This document shows, in pieces, positions 26,512 through 35,821 of a stretch of 64,000 nt of DNA (within the stretch, counting starts at the first letter, position 1; each line of letters opens with the position of its first letter). The position numbers were made by a program, and so were the translations under genes. This DNA is from Leucobacter komagatae. Its GTDB lineage: Bacteria > Actinomycetota > Actinomycetes > Actinomycetales > Microbacteriaceae. The notes under the pieces were generated by a model, which saw only the letters and a list, made by a program, of their open reading frames with translations, was not told the DNA's origin and ran no database searches. The stretch lies in the NCBI RefSeq assembly GCF_000834055.1, contig NZ_JXSQ01000003.1, forward strand, positions 124,001-188,000, given 5' to 3'.

Positions 26512-27090
26512 ATGGCAAACATCGGCATCATCATTGGCAGCACCCGGCCGGGGCGCGTCGGACCTCAGGTCGCGGCATGGGTACACGAGCTCGCGGCGAA
26601 ACGCTCAAGCGCAAACTACGAAGTCATCGACATTCAGGAGTTCGAGCTCCCGCTCTATGCAGAGGCAGTTCCCGCTGCGATGTCTCAGGGATATGAGTTG
26701 GCTCAGGTGCGACAGTGGTCGGAACGCATCAACGCACTCGACGGCTTCGTCTTCGTCACTCCTGAGTACAACCGAAGCATCCCAGGATCCCTGAAGAACG
26801 CGATCGATTATCTTGCCGGAGAGTTCGCCAACAAGGCCGCAGGCATTGTGAGCTACGGCTCCTCAGGTGGCGTGACCGCGGCAGAGCATCTGCGCATTTC
26901 GCTCTCGACGTTGCAGGTAGCAACCGTGCAGTCGGCACCGGCGTTCAACCTGTTTACTGACTTCGAGAATTTCAGCACATTCACCCCTTCTGCAGTTCAC
27001 GAGCCCGCGGTAAGCCGGCTCCTGGACCAGGTCGAAGGGTGGACGCACGGGCTATCCCACGTCAGAGCGCTCTCGGCGCTCGCGGCTTGA
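26512..27090 (+). CDS. NADPH-dependent FMN reductase family protein
   Basis: A 192-residue flavodoxin-fold enzyme. GSTRPGRVGPQVAAWV binds the FMN phosphate, TPEYNRSIPGSLKNAIDYL is the flavin-reductase signature, and YGSSGGV follows near residue 113. Enzymes of this type reduce FMN, quinones or azo compounds. AGGAG lies before ATG 26512. In a MarR-controlled operon with a DsbA-like protein and an MDR oxidoreductase it fits a quinone or electrophile defence role. Confidence 0.88.
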   Translation: MANIGIIIGSTRPGRVGPQVAAWVHELAAKRSSANYEVIDIQEFELPLYAEAVPAAMSQGYELAQVRQWSERINALDGFVFVTPEYNRSIPGSLKNAIDYLAGEFANKAAGIVSYGSSGGVTAAEHLRISLSTLQVATVQSAPAFNLFTDFENFSTFTPSAVHEPAVSRLLDQVEGWTHGLSHVRALSALAA

Positions 27091-27164
27091 AAGCCGTATT
27101 TCACACCACAACGCGCTCGTGGCTACCACCAGCGCACATCCGAAACACTGAAAGGCGCCCCATT

Positions 27165-27461
27165 ATGAGCGCATATGCCATTATCAATGCCCGCGTCCTC
27201 GATGAGGAAGCAGGCGCCGCGTACGTTCCGCTCGCTGCGCAGTCCATCGCCGCGCACGGCGGCCGGTACCTCGTCGCGGGCCCCACACCGGTTCCTATCG
27301 AGGGGTCTTGGGACGCACCGCAGATCATCATCGTGGAGTTCGACAGCATGCAGCAGCTTCGTGACTGGTATGACTCTGCCGAGTATCGAGTGGCTCGTGA
27401 GCTTCGGGCAGGCAAGATTCAGGTAGACATGCTCTTCGCAGACGGCGTACCGGGGGCTTGA
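27165..27461 (+). CDS. DUF1330 family protein
   Basis: A 98-residue ferredoxin-like alpha/beta protein. The family pattern is visible as YAIINARVLDEEAGAAYVP, GGRYLVAGP and IVEFDSMQQLRDWYDSAEYR. DUF1330 proteins are small, dimeric and of uncertain function, often grouped with oxidoreductases. ATG 27165 is preceded by GAAAGG and is preferred to the longer upstream reading that overlaps the flavoprotein gene. The MDR gene follows at once. Confidence 0.85.
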   Translation: MSAYAIINARVLDEEAGAAYVPLAAQSIAAHGGRYLVAGPTPVPIEGSWDAPQIIIVEFDSMQQLRDWYDSAEYRVARELRAGKIQVDMLFADGVPGA

Positions 27462-27463
27462 GC

Positions 27464-28372
27464 GTGAGCAACGTCGCCGTACCGACACATATGCGCGCGC
27501 TCACCACTACGCCGCCCGCACTGGCCCGTGTGGCTGAGGTGCCCGTGCCCCGCCCAACTGACGGCGAGGTGCTCGTGAGGGTCATCCTGTCTGCGGTCTG
27601 CCCACACGATCGCCCGGTCATGAGCGGCAGCTATCACGACGCCGGTCTGATCACGTTGCCGACCGTCGGGCTCGGGTGGGATGTTTTAGGTGAGGTAGTT
27701 TCGGCGAACGGCTCCAGGCAGTTCCTCGTTGGCGACCGCGTGGCAGGCACGGTATCCTCCTACGATCTGCCTAGCCGCGCCATCGCCGAATACGTTTCGC
27801 TACCCGCTGACTCGCTCGCGCACGTCCCTGAGAGCGTGGCCGATGAGGACGCAGTGGTGTCATTGATCAGCGGAATTACTGCGATTCAAGCTCTCGAGAT
27901 ATTCGGTGACACGCGGGGCCGTCTGTTGATCACTGCTGCGGCAGGCAACGTTGGTTCCTTCGCGATCCCGGTCGCTTTGGGCCTCGGATTCGCGGTCACC
28001 GGACAGGGTCGTGACACGGACAGGGAGTTCATCGAGGGACTCGGGGCGACGTTCACAGCCTCGGTTCACGGCGAGTACGACGCGGTCTTTGATGCAGCGG
28101 CTCTGGGGGCTGAGCTGTTGGGGGTGCTCGCAGATGGGGGCACGTATGTAGGGGTGCACCCGGGTGGCGAGCCAGTCGCACAGCGAGGCATTCGTGTCTC
28201 CGCGGTCGACGCGAAGCCGAGCGGCAGCGACATCGCCGAGATCCTTGACCTGATCGCGGTAGGCCGTGCGCAGCCACGCATCATCGAGCGGGTGTCGATG
28301 GAGGAGTCTGCACAGCTGCTCAATGGGCCGGCACCGCGGGGCGCGCGCGGGCGGGTTATCGTCACAATCTGA
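27464..28372 (+). CDS. Zinc-independent medium-chain dehydrogenase/reductase (quinone oxidoreductase-like)
   Basis: A 302-residue MDR protein. The GroES-like N-terminal domain (PRPTDGEVLVRVILSAVCPH, VGDRVAGTV) is followed by the nucleotide-binding domain AAAGNVGSFAIPVALGLGF. The C-terminal end (RVSMEESAQLLNGPAPRGARG, then RVIVTI) is that of quinone oxidoreductases. The structural zinc-site cysteines of alcohol dehydrogenases are absent. GTG 27464 is preferred over TTG 27458 because GGGGG sits 7 nt upstream. Last gene of the MarR-controlled operon. Confidence 0.85.
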   Translation: MSNVAVPTHMRALTTTPPALARVAEVPVPRPTDGEVLVRVILSAVCPHDRPVMSGSYHDAGLITLPTVGLGWDVLGEVVSANGSRQFLVGDRVAGTVSSYDLPSRAIAEYVSLPADSLAHVPESVADEDAVVSLISGITAIQALEIFGDTRGRLLITAAAGNVGSFAIPVALGLGFAVTGQGRDTDREFIEGLGATFTASVHGEYDAVFDAAALGAELLGVLADGGTYVGVHPGGEPVAQRGIRVSAVDAKPSGSDIAEILDLIAVGRAQPRIIERVSMEESAQLLNGPAPRGARGRVIVTI

Positions 28373-28376
28373 CGGC

Positions 28377-28596
28377 TGTGGCTGTGGCTGTGGCTGCGGC
28401 CGCGGCCGCCTGACAGGGGTGCGTCCGGCAACTCGATGTCAGTTTGGGCGGAGGAGCGGCTTTATAGGCGGAGCTTCGCGCCCAAAGTGACACGAAGATG
28501 GTGCGGGGACGTTGCGGGGATGGTGCGGGGACGGTGACGAGGACGGGGTGGTGCGGGGGATAGGTCGTCGGTCGGTGAACGGGGCCGGGCGGCGGG
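28377..28596. repeat. Low-complexity repeats after the MDR operon
   Basis: GCTGTG is repeated several times at 28374-28395, followed by GCGGCC units. At about 28495-28560, units of the form GATGGTGCGGGGACG recur imperfectly. No gene is seen; the stretch separates convergent genes. Confidence 0.5.
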
Positions 28597-29964
28597 TCAG
28601 CTGCCGGCCGGGTCCTTCGGGATAGGGGTGACGATGACCTGGTTGAACAGTTCCGTGTCGCGCCCGAGGCCAGAGATCGGCTCGAGGATCGCACGCACCT
28701 CTTGCATGTCGGCAAAGCTCGTATCCGGGAGATAGCGCGCTGAGAGGGTCAGCTCATCGCCCCTGATATTCATTCGGAGGGTTCCGCCCTCCGGGAGCTC
28801 GGCGTGCGCCCGTTCGGCCGCGGCGTATGCGGCGGCGGGGAACGCGCTGAGCGCGCCGACCGACGGACCAGCGGGGGAGAAGGAGACGGCGAAGCCGTCG
28901 GGCTCGGGAGACCAGACCTCGAAACTGGCTTTGAAGTCGCTGCTTGCGAAGAGGAGTTCGGCGGCAGCGCGCGTGCCCTCCAGGGTATACGTCTGCACGA
29001 CGAGGTCGGTCTCACGGGTGGCGCTTACGGCAACGCCGCCTGGAACCGCGCGCACTGCGTCAAGCAGCTCCCGTTCTCCCGAAGGATCCCCGGATTTCAG
29101 CAGGATCGGGCTCACGCCAGCTGCGATCCCTGCCGCGTCTGCCGCAGCGAGGAACGCGGCTGCCTCCGGCGAGCTGAAGTTGGCGTCGGCTGCCAATCGT
29201 ACGGTGATGGAGTCGTCTGTCGCGAGGATCCCTGTGTATGGCAGGGCGAGGGCCGCAGCCAGCGCCGGAGCGATGCGCTCGAAATCTGCGTCGGGTGTGA
29301 GCCACACATCCACCCGCGCCCCGCCGTCGTTCCAGAGGTCACCGTCGGACACCTCTGTGCCGCGAACGCTCAGCGGCACGTCGGTGATGCGGGCGGTGAG
29401 TTCCCTGATCGCATCGATGAGCATGGCGCCTTCGGTGACGGGCACGTTGACGCTGTAGCTAGCCGCGGGAAAGTTCCAATCTCGGCTCATATCCGCAGGA
29501 TCGATTTCAGACCAGCCCGCCTGCTCGAAGTTCCCCACAAAGTCAGGCCCGAGCGCGGCCATGGCCGCCATGGCGTGTGAGAACCGTGCGAGTTCGTCGG
29601 CGTCGATACACGCCCTCGTCGCGATTTCGTACTTGTCGACGCGTCGCTCGCCGACCACGCTGCCGCTCGTTGAGACGCTGATGGAGGTAATCGTGGGATC
29701 CGACTCGCAGCTCACCGCTGCGATCTTGCGTGCCTCAGCCTCGGAAATACCGGGAGCCAGGACGAGCGTGACGTCGTGCTTGACACCGCCGTTTGGCCAG
29801 GTGTTCGCATAGATGAGCTTGAGAGATTCGACGCCGGGGAGCGCCTCGACCCTGTCTGCCCAGGCACGCTGCTTGATCTGCCAGCTCGCGCAACCACTCA
29901 GCACAAGCGCGGCGGCTGTGAGCAAGGTCACAGCTGCTCCTGCGCGGGCCATCCGTAGAATCAT
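28597..29964 (-). CDS. Hypothetical lipoprotein, 455 residues
   Basis: The N-terminus has a lipoprotein signal peptide with lipobox LSGC and Cys25, so it is probably anchored on the outer face of the membrane. The rest is Ala-rich and looks like repeated alpha/beta modules of about 80-100 residues (for example VTLVLAPGISEAEARKIAAV, VSVSTSGSVVG, VDVWLTPDADFERIAPALAA), but no named family is recognised. ATG 29964 follows TAGGCT (plus-strand 29971-29976) by 6 nt, a leaderless start. It is divergent from no close gene and lies downstream of the exonuclease gene on the same strand. Confidence 0.78.
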   Translation of the reverse strand: MILRMARAGAAVTLLTAAALVLSGCASWQIKQRAWADRVEALPGVESLKLIYANTWPNGGVKHDVTLVLAPGISEAEARKIAAVSCESDPTITSISVSTSGSVVGERRVDKYEIATRACIDADELARFSHAMAAMAALGPDFVGNFEQAGWSEIDPADMSRDWNFPAASYSVNVPVTEGAMLIDAIRELTARITDVPLSVRGTEVSDGDLWNDGGARVDVWLTPDADFERIAPALAAALALPYTGILATDDSITVRLAADANFSSPEAAAFLAAADAAGIAAGVSPILLKSGDPSGERELLDAVRAVPGGVAVSATRETDLVVQTYTLEGTRAAAELLFASSDFKASFEVWSPEPDGFAVSFSPAGPSVGALSAFPAAAYAAAERAHAELPEGGTLRMNIRGDELTLSARYLPDTSFADMQEVRAILEPISGLGRDTELFNQVIVTPIPKDPAGS

Positions 29965-30011
29965 AGGAACAGCCTACGCAGCACCCGCATCCCGCGTCTC
30001 CATACGCCGCG

Positions 30012-30596
30012 TCACAGCTTCAGCGGAATCGCCTTGAGTTGGTTGAGTCGCACGCCAGTGGCTTTCGCGAGGGAGACCACGTCGGGCGCCTCGTGCCGCC
30101 GCGCCGAGTCGATGATGATCGACGCGCAGGCCTCAGCGTCGGCGAGGGCCTCGTGGTGCGAAAAGTCCCCGTAGCCGGCAGCCGCTGCTGAGAGGGGGAG
30201 CCGGTGAGACGGAATGTCGTAGGTCTTTCGCGACACCTGCACGCTGCACAGATACTTCAACCGTGGCGTCGGGAGTACCGCCTCCGCACACGCGGCGCGG
30301 ATCACACCCATGTCGAACGATGCGTTGTGCGCGACGGTGACGTCATCACCGATGAACGCGAGGAGATCGTCGAACTGCTCACTCCACGTCGGAGCGTTCG
30401 CGACCATATCGGCTGTGATGTTGTGGATCTTCACGTTGAAGGAGAGGAACCTCGGGTGGCTCGCTGGCGGCTTGATGAGCCACTCTGTGCGATCCACCAC
30501 GACACCATCTCGCACCCGCGCGAGCCCGACGGAGCAGGCGGAAGACGGGTGTCCGTTGGCGGTCTCGAAGTCGATCGCGGTGAAGTCAATTGGCAC
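30012..30596 (-). CDS. DNA polymerase III epsilon-like 3'-5' exonuclease
   Basis: A 194-residue DnaQ-fold (DEDDh) exonuclease. Exo I is DFTAIDFETANG (Asp and Glu metal ligands), Exo II is VAHNASFDMGVI, and Exo III is SHHEALADAEAC with the His and Asp. The GTG at 30596 is chosen because GGGAGGA precedes it; the frame further upstream is antisense to ychF. It is an independent proofreading or repair-type nuclease rather than a replicative subunit. Divergent from ychF. Confidence 0.9.
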   Translation of the reverse strand: MPIDFTAIDFETANGHPSSACSVGLARVRDGVVVDRTEWLIKPPASHPRFLSFNVKIHNITADMVANAPTWSEQFDDLLAFIGDDVTVAHNASFDMGVIRAACAEAVLPTPRLKYLCSVQVSRKTYDIPSHRLPLSAAAAGYGDFSHHEALADAEACASIIIDSARRHEAPDVVSLAKATGVRLNQLKAIPLKL

Positions 30597-30672
30597 CGAA
30601 TGATCCTCCCACACCCCGCTGACATCCTCCGGCGATGACCGCGCACCGCCTGGGCGGGTAGACTTAACCCCC

Positions 30673-31746
30673 GTGGCTCTAACTATCGGAATCGTGGGTC
30701 TGCCCAATGTTGGCAAGTCGACCCTCTTCAACGCTCTCACGCACAACGACGCGCTCGCAGCGAACTACCCGTTCGCGACGATCGAGCCGAACGTTGGCGT
30801 CGTCAACCTCCCTGATCCGCGGCTGGACAAGCTCGCCGAGATCTTCGGCAGCGAGCGGATCCTCCCCGCCCCCGTCAGCTTCGTCGACATCGCCGGCATT
30901 GTGCGCGGCGCGAGCGAGGGCGAGGGGCTCGGCAACCAATTCCTCGCGAACATTCGCGAATCTGACGCGATCGCTCAGGTTGTTCGTGGCTTCTCCGACC
31001 CCGACGTGATCCACGTCGACGGCGGCGTGAACCCCGCGAGCGACATGGAGACGATCAATACCGAGCTGATCCTCGCCGACATGCAGACCATCGAGAAGGC
31101 GCTTCCGCGCTACGAGAAGGAACTCAAGGGCAAGAAGATTGACGCGGCCGTCGTCGATTCAGCGAAGGCCGCGATGGCGGCACTGAACGATGGCACGCCG
31201 CTGTCGCTCGCCGGTGTGGATCTCGAGCCGATCCGCGAGCTCGGGCTGCTCACCGCGAAGCCCTTCCTCTACGTCTTCAACGTCGACGAGGGTGTGCTGC
31301 AGGACAAGGCGAAGCTCGCTGAGCTCGCGGACCTCGTTGCGCCAGCGAAGGCGATCTTCCTCGACGCGAAGCTCGAGAGCGAGCTCATCGAGCTCGACGA
31401 CGATGACGCTGCGGAGCTCCTCGCCTCGATCGGCCAGGAGGAGAGCGGCCTCGACCAGCTCGCCCGCATCGGCTTCGAGACGCTCGGGCTGCAGACCTAC
31501 CTCACAGCTGGCCCCAAGGAGGCGCGCGCCTGGACCATCCCGAAGGGCGCAACCGCACCGCAGGCCGCAGGCGTGATCCACGGCGACTTCGAGAAGGGCT
31601 TCATCAAGGGCGAGATCATCTCGTTCGAAGACCTCGTCGAGACCGGCTCGGTTGCCGAGGCCCGCGCGAAGGGCAAGGCCCGCATGGAGGGCAAGGACTA
31701 CGTTATGCAGGACGGTGACGTCTGCGAGTGGCGGTTTAACGTCTAG
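30673..31746 (+). CDS. ychF: Redox-regulated ATPase/GTPase YchF (OLA1-like)
   Basis: A 357-residue ribosome-associated P-loop protein. G1 is [14 protein letters not shown], switch region [20 protein letters not shown] is the YchF hallmark, the NVDE motif replaces the usual NKxD, and the C-terminal TGS domain ([20 protein letters not shown]) closes the protein. GTG 30673 follows TAGACT (30659-30664) by 8 nt. A 94-bp diverged copy of its 3' part (31522-31615) occurs at 34515-34608. Confidence 0.96.
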   Translation: MALTIGIVGLPNVGKSTLFNALTHNDALAANYPFATIEPNVGVVNLPDPRLDKLAEIFGSERILPAPVSFVDIAGIVRGASEGEGLGNQFLANIRESDAIAQVVRGFSDPDVIHVDGGVNPASDMETINTELILADMQTIEKALPRYEKELKGKKIDAAVVDSAKAAMAALNDGTPLSLAGVDLEPIRELGLLTAKPFLYVFNVDEGVLQDKAKLAELADLVAPAKAIFLDAKLESELIELDDDDAAELLASIGQEESGLDQLARIGFETLGLQTYLTAGPKEARAWTIPKGATAPQAAGVIHGDFEKGFIKGEIISFEDLVETGSVAEARAKGKARMEGKDYVMQDGDVCEWRFNV

Positions 31747-31782
31747 TCGCATTGCGATAGCCCGTCACAACGGGTGACACAG

Positions 31783-31811
31783 GCGCCGGATCCCACAGCG
31801 GGGTCCGGCGC
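31783..31811 (+). terminator. Hairpin terminator after ychF
   Basis: GCGCCGGATCCC and GGGGTCCGGCGC pair over 12 positions with one G-T wobble and loop ACAGC, 36 nt past the ychF stop. Confidence 0.6.
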
Positions 31812-32012
31812 TTGTGCGTTCTGCCGCGGCCGCCTCCGTGGCCGCGGAGCCGGAAATCCACTCATGCGAGAAGAAACTCCGGCGTTTGACCGTTCGGCTT
31901 CATTCATTGCGGAGGGCGGCACGATGGTGCAGCAGCAAAGTGCAAGCTCCCTCGAAGCAGCTCCCGCCGATCTCAATCTATAGTCGAGCCATGGCCGACA
32001 TGACGAATTGCG

Positions 32013-32423
32013 TTACTGCACCGATGACATGTAAACATCCATGAGCTTGCCTGCCCACTCCTCATACGTTGCCATCTGGCCTTCGGTGCCCTTGGCCTTG
32101 AACATGTACTCAGCCATCTTGCTGACACCCTCATTTGAGAGTTCTGCACACTCTGTCATCGAAAGGACTTGGCATTCCTCAGTTAGCCTTGCAGAATACT
32201 CGTCATAAATCGCTTGGTAGCCCTCTGGCGAGGCTTCAGGCTGGACTACCTCTTCTTCAGCCTCTTCTTCAACTGCTTCGGCGGTCGGCGTAGTCGGTTC
32301 AACTTCCTCCACTGAGTCTTTGACCGGGGGTGCTTCGGTGCTGGGAGAGCTACAGCCCACGAGGAGCAACGCAGAGGCTGCGGCCATCGTGGCCAGCGTG
32401 CTTAACTTCAGAGTGTTCGTCAT
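32013..32423 (-). CDS. Small acidic lipoprotein
   Basis: A 136-residue protein with a lipobox (LLVGC, Cys24) and a very acidic Glu/Pro/Thr linker (EEVEPTTPTAEAVEEEAEEE) at about residues 38-62. A short C-terminal domain has two cysteines (LTEECQVLSMTECAELSNEG) that could form a disulfide outside the membrane. No family is recognised. It lies in the low-GC segment between ychF and its remnant, with no operon partner, which suggests acquired DNA. Confidence 0.75.
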   Translation of the reverse strand: MTNTLKLSTLATMAAASALLLVGCSSPSTEAPPVKDSVEEVEPTTPTAEAVEEEAEEEVVQPEASPEGYQAIYDEYSARLTEECQVLSMTECAELSNEGVSKMAEYMFKAKGTEGQMATYEEWAGKLMDVYMSSVQ

Positions 32424-32833
32424 AGTTTCATGCCGCTGAAGACCAGCGACCTCCTTTTTCTCTCACGCACGGACTGTGCAGTTGGGTGCCAGGCTTACCC
32501 GGCATTTATCTCCACGAGTGGCTTTCCTGACGAGGTGATGCGAAAAGACAACTATGGTGGAGCTTTAATCTTCACATGTAATGGCTATGCGAACAAGGCA
32601 AGCAAGCTCCTTGGAGGCAAGCGCAGAATTGAGGCGGGTCTTCACGGTATCTGGATCGAACGTTGTGTGTCTTCGCGGGGCGGGTAGTGCAGCTTTGGTT
32701 CCACGAGCGCTCTCACCAGTGCCCTCTCGACGTCGAGATTTTGCCCCTGAAGCGTTTGCCAGCGCTGGAAGCCGCCTCCGCCGCCAGTAGCGGGCAGGTG
32801 AGTCGCGGCGCATTGCCGACCGCCGCGGGCGAC
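32424..32833. other. Non-coding or decayed stretch
   Basis: Frames exist on both strands, but none shows family motifs, a good start site or core-like codon use. The minus-strand segment near 32565-32660 (FDPDTVKTRLNSALASKELA) could be a gene fragment; I cannot assign it. Lower GC than the flanks. Confidence 0.4.
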
Positions 32834-33121
32834 TCAGTGACCGGCGATCCGATTGAGCGTGGCCACAAGAGTGCTAAAAGTCTGCACGCCCTCAGGGGTG
32901 AGCCTCACGACGGTTGCTCCGTAGCGGGACCGGCGCTCCTTCGACATCTGGACTAGGCCGCGCTCCTCGAGATCACGAAGGATCTTCGAGAGATCTGGCA
33001 TCGATAGGCCCGTCGACTCCTGCAAGGCAGGGTAGTCTGCCTGCTCCACCTTGCTGAGGTGAGACAGCGTGACGAAGCGCTTGGGTGCGACAAGGTGCGC
33101 ATCTATTTCCGCGTAGGACAT
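32834..33121 (-). CDS. Winged-helix transcriptional regulator, short MarR/ArsR-like
   Basis: A 95-residue one-domain regulator. RFVTLSHLSKVEQADYPALQ then LSMPDLSKILRDLEERGLVQ gives the helix-turn-helix, and MSKERRSRYGATVVRLTPEG is the wing, as in short single-domain regulators (HTH_34-like). The ATG at 33121 lies 5 nt after the stop of the upstream membrane protein gene, so the two are an operon. This gene pair is common: a membrane protein and its small regulator. Confidence 0.78.
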   Translation of the reverse strand: MSYAEIDAHLVAPKRFVTLSHLSKVEQADYPALQESTGLSMPDLSKILRDLEERGLVQMSKERRSRYGATVVRLTPEGVQTFSTLVATLNRIAGH

Positions 33122-33126
33122 CGCAG

Positions 33127-33558
33127 TTAGCGGCGAATCAACAGCACGATGTAGAAGATCAACCAGGCGACCGGGGCGAAGCTCGCGGCGAGAATCGCTT
33201 CGGGGAAGGGGACTGTGTCGCCGTACATGATGCCGCGCCACACAGGGATCAATACCCAGACGGTGAATACCGTCAACACCACCCTCCCCTTCAAGCGCGG
33301 TTCGTTGGGGCGGGTGACCCTGTTGTTCAGCCACCAGTGAGACGAAAGAATCGCCGCCAGTGCAGGGGTGAGTGCCCACCAAGGAAATCCGCCAACTGCC
33401 AGGAGTCCAGCTGCGAAAGAGAGCGCGATCGTGGCGGCCGCGCTGACGCGGTCACCGATTCCGAATGCTCTCCGTGGCCGGTCCGGCACTGAGTTGAGCA
33501 GGTGCTGCGCTTCGGCAGCAGAAATGGGATGCTGCCCACTGTGCTCTGTGTTGATCAT
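33127..33558 (-). CDS. Small integral membrane protein
   Basis: A 143-residue protein with about four membrane segments (AATIALSFAAGLLAVGGFPW, WALTPALAAILSSHWWL, VVLTVFTVWVLIPVWRGIMY, AILAASFAPVAWLIFYIVLL). The cytoplasmic N-terminus has a short acidic/His-rich stretch. No named family is recognised. It is transcribed ahead of the small winged-helix regulator, which may control it. Confidence 0.72.
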   Translation of the reverse strand: MINTEHSGQHPISAAEAQHLLNSVPDRPRRAFGIGDRVSAAATIALSFAAGLLAVGGFPWWALTPALAAILSSHWWLNNRVTRPNEPRLKGRVVLTVFTVWVLIPVWRGIMYGDTVPFPEAILAASFAPVAWLIFYIVLLIRR

Positions 33559-33731
33559 AATGCGAGACTAGCAACTGGTTGCAAATAATGAAAGTAGGCC
33601 TTTGGTCATGTGATCGATCGGCCGCAGGGAAGCGGTGGATCGGCGAAGCCGCTCGTGCGAGTGTCAGACTGGTTGCATGACGAGCTCACCGACCCAGGTC
33701 GACATTCGTTCCTACGGGAGCGCCGCCGCGG

Positions 33732-33914
33732 CGTATCAATGAGATCGTTCATGGCAAGCGTGGGGTCAGCGCTGACACCGCGTTGCGGTTGTCAAAGTAC
33801 TTCGGTACGTCGCCCGAGTTTTGGATCAATCTGCAAAGTCACTATGAACTCGATCGCGCAGAGGACGCAGCTGGGAGCGAGATTGCCGCGATTGTGCCGT
33901 TGCGAGCGGCGTGA
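33732..33914 (+). pseudogene. HigA-type antitoxin, N-terminally truncated
   Basis: In one frame the sequence reads RRINEIVHGKRGVSADTALR followed by LSKYFGTSPEFWINLQSHYE, the helix-turn-helix and C-terminal signature of HigA/VapI antitoxins, ending at a normal stop (33912-33914). The usual N-terminal 35-40 residues (HPGE..L.EEFL) are missing; upstream codons in this frame give unrelated sequence with no start codon. No HigB toxin gene is present. It is a relic of a toxin-antitoxin module within the ychF-bounded block. Confidence 0.72.
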
Positions 33915-34563
33915 GTAATCCCACCGGCGAAGCCGCGCGGTCCGCACCGCGTATGCGCTGCGTGCGAAGGAATATATTGAGGTGCTCGGAACCCTCGAAG
34001 TGATGTCTGCGGTGGATCGACTTGCGATTGCAACATGGGCTCGTCAGGTAGACGGCCGAATTATTGACGCAGGCTGCGGGCCGGGGCACTGGACTGATTA
34101 CCTGCGTGATCTCGGAACGGGGATCGTGGGTGTCGACATCGTGCCTGCGTTCATCGAAAGCGCTCGAAGTCGGTTTCCAGACACGACGTTCAAACTCGGG
34201 GAGCTGAACTCGTTGCCGGCAGAGTCGGCTAGCCTGGGCGGGATCCTCGCCTGGTACTCCGTGATCCATCTGTCGCCGACTCTACTGCCCGCGACCTTCC
34301 AAGAGTTCGCCCGTTGTCTTGCGCCGGGGGGAAAGTTGCTCCTCGGATTCTTCGAAGGACATCGGGTTGAGGAATTCGATCACGCGGTCGCCACTGCTTA
34401 TTTTTGGTCGGTGGATGAGATGACTCGGCTCCTTGCTGATGCAGGTTTCGAGGTCACCGAGGTGCAGACGCGGATCGACCCCGGTGCTCGACCGCACGCC
34501 GCGATAGCTGCGCAGCGCGCGCATGGACCATCCCGAAGGGTGCAACCGAACCGCAGGCCGTAG
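33911..34563 (+). pseudogene. SAM-dependent methyltransferase, frameshifted at the N-terminus
   Basis: Motif I (GRIIDAGCGPGHWTDYLRDL), motif II (GIVGVDIVPAF), LAWYSVIHLSP and the post-motif (LAPGGKLLLGFFEG) define a class I methyltransferase. Reading back from 33982, codons continue as RTAYALRAKEYIEVLGTLEV, which is genuine family sequence, but a stop at 33916-33918 lies in frame. The likely start GTG 33911 (overlapping the higA stop) is in another frame, so one indel separates them. The 3' end runs into the ychF remnant, which supplies an out-of-frame tail and stop. A shortened protein from GTG 33982 cannot be excluded. Confidence 0.65.
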
Positions 34564-34608
34564 GCCTGATCCACGGCGACTTCGCGGAGGGCTTTATCAG
34601 GGGCGAGC
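34515..34608 (+). repeat. Diverged remnant of the ychF 3' region
   Basis: 94 bp align without gaps to ychF 31522-31615 with 9 mismatches by hand count, including the coding of TIPKGAT.PQA.G.IHGDF. Homology stops at both ends. Same orientation as ychF. It closes the accessory block that starts after the ychF terminator. Confidence 0.85.
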
Positions 34609-34838
34609 GGCTTTTGCGTTCGTGGGGTGTGCCTCCCGAACTCTTCAGGGCCCTACCGCGAGGCCGCAGCTGGTGATATTTCCGCACTGAGGCGGGGTAT
34701 TTGGTGCGCGCGAACGAAAATGTGACTCAGTGTTACGGGCCGCAACCCATGCGTCTGGCTTATTCAATATATTAGCTACGCCTATGTGGCGGGTTTTGTT
34801 TGCGACTACCGACTGTCGTGCGCCCGCGCAGGGAACGT

Positions 34839-35819
34839 ATGGAGCGAACGACCCAAGTGATAGAGATCAGAGACGCCAGAAAGTCGTTCGGGAGCCACAC
34901 GGTACTCGACGGAATTAACCTCTCGATAGCCCGCAACGATATCTTCGGTCTGATTGGCGTAAGCGGCGCGGGGAAGTCAACCCTGCTGCGCTGCCTGAAC
35001 AGACTCGAAGAGCTCGACTCTGGGCAAATCATTGTTGACGGCGTCGACATTGGTGGGCTTCGCAAAGCTGAACTACTTGAGTTCCGCCGCAGCATCGGCA
35101 TGGTATTTCAGCAGTTCTCGCTGCTCGAACGTAAGAGCGTATACGACAACGTTTACTTCCCGCTGAAGTGCACGGGAGCGAAGCGCCAACGTGTGGACTC
35201 CCGGATCAAGGACATCCTTGATCTTGTGGGTCTTGGCGACAAGATGCACGCACTACCGAGGGAGCTCAGCGGCGGTCAAAAGCAGCGTGTCGCCATCGCT
35301 CGTGCGCTTGTCAGTGAGCCGTCGATCCTGCTGAGTGACGAGGCCACCTCCGCTTTGGACCCCAACATCACCGAAAGCGTGCTCGGGCTGCTGCGGCGCA
35401 TCAACAGGGAGCTGGGCCTCACGATCGTTGTCGTAACGCACGAAGTGTCCGTGATGAAAGCGGTATGCACACGGATGGGGTTGCTCAACCACGGGCAACT
35501 GCAAGCACTTGGAACCTCGGAGGAGTTCTTTCTCGAGCGCCCCGAACTGCTCACCGAGTTCACCCGTGATGCCGGTTGGCTCCCCAACGTGTCGTCGGAC
35601 GAGGCGCTGCTGCGAGTTGTGCTTCGTGGCGACCGCGATGCGTCCCTTATCTCCGAGCTGGCGATCCGCACCGGTGTGCGATTTGAAGTTTCGTGGGGCG
35701 GGCTAGATCGTTACGGTGAGTCGGTCGCGGGGTCGTTCGTGCTCAAGGCCCCTCGGCCGCAGCTCGGTGAAATTACGCGCGGGCTCGAAGCCCTCGGCGC
35801 ACAGTGGCGGGAAGTCTGA
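34839..35819 (+). CDS. metN: MetN-type methionine ABC transporter ATP-binding protein
   Basis: A 326-residue ABC ATPase. Walker A is GVSGAGKSTLL, the signature is LSGGQKQRVAIARAL, and Walker B is ILLSDEATSALD, with H-loop VVTHE. The C-terminal extension (about residues 245-326, including LRVVLRGDRDASLISELAIR and GAQW) is the NIL domain that senses methionine in MetN. ATG 34839 is chosen because AGGGAA precedes it. It is followed 2 nt later by the permease gene. The substrate could be methionine or a related sulfur or N-acyl compound given the downstream enzymes. Confidence 0.87.
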   Translation: MERTTQVIEIRDARKSFGSHTVLDGINLSIARNDIFGLIGVSGAGKSTLLRCLNRLEELDSGQIIVDGVDIGGLRKAELLEFRRSIGMVFQQFSLLERKSVYDNVYFPLKCTGAKRQRVDSRIKDILDLVGLGDKMHALPRELSGGQKQRVAIARALVSEPSILLSDEATSALDPNITESVLGLLRRINRELGLTIVVVTHEVSVMKAVCTRMGLLNHGQLQALGTSEEFFLERPELLTEFTRDAGWLPNVSSDEALLRVVLRGDRDASLISELAIRTGVRFEVSWGGLDRYGESVAGSFVLKAPRPQLGEITRGLEALGAQWREV

Positions 35820-35821
35820 AC

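Noticed and set aside
32565..32813. 82-residue minus-strand ORF
   Set aside because: Arg-rich start and no family similarity; only the C-terminal third looks protein-like, so at best a gene fragment.
34564..34838. Possible SAM or methionine riboswitch upstream of metN
   Set aside because: I found no conserved riboswitch core or matching helices; only a weak AT-rich TATATT near 34768 was seen.
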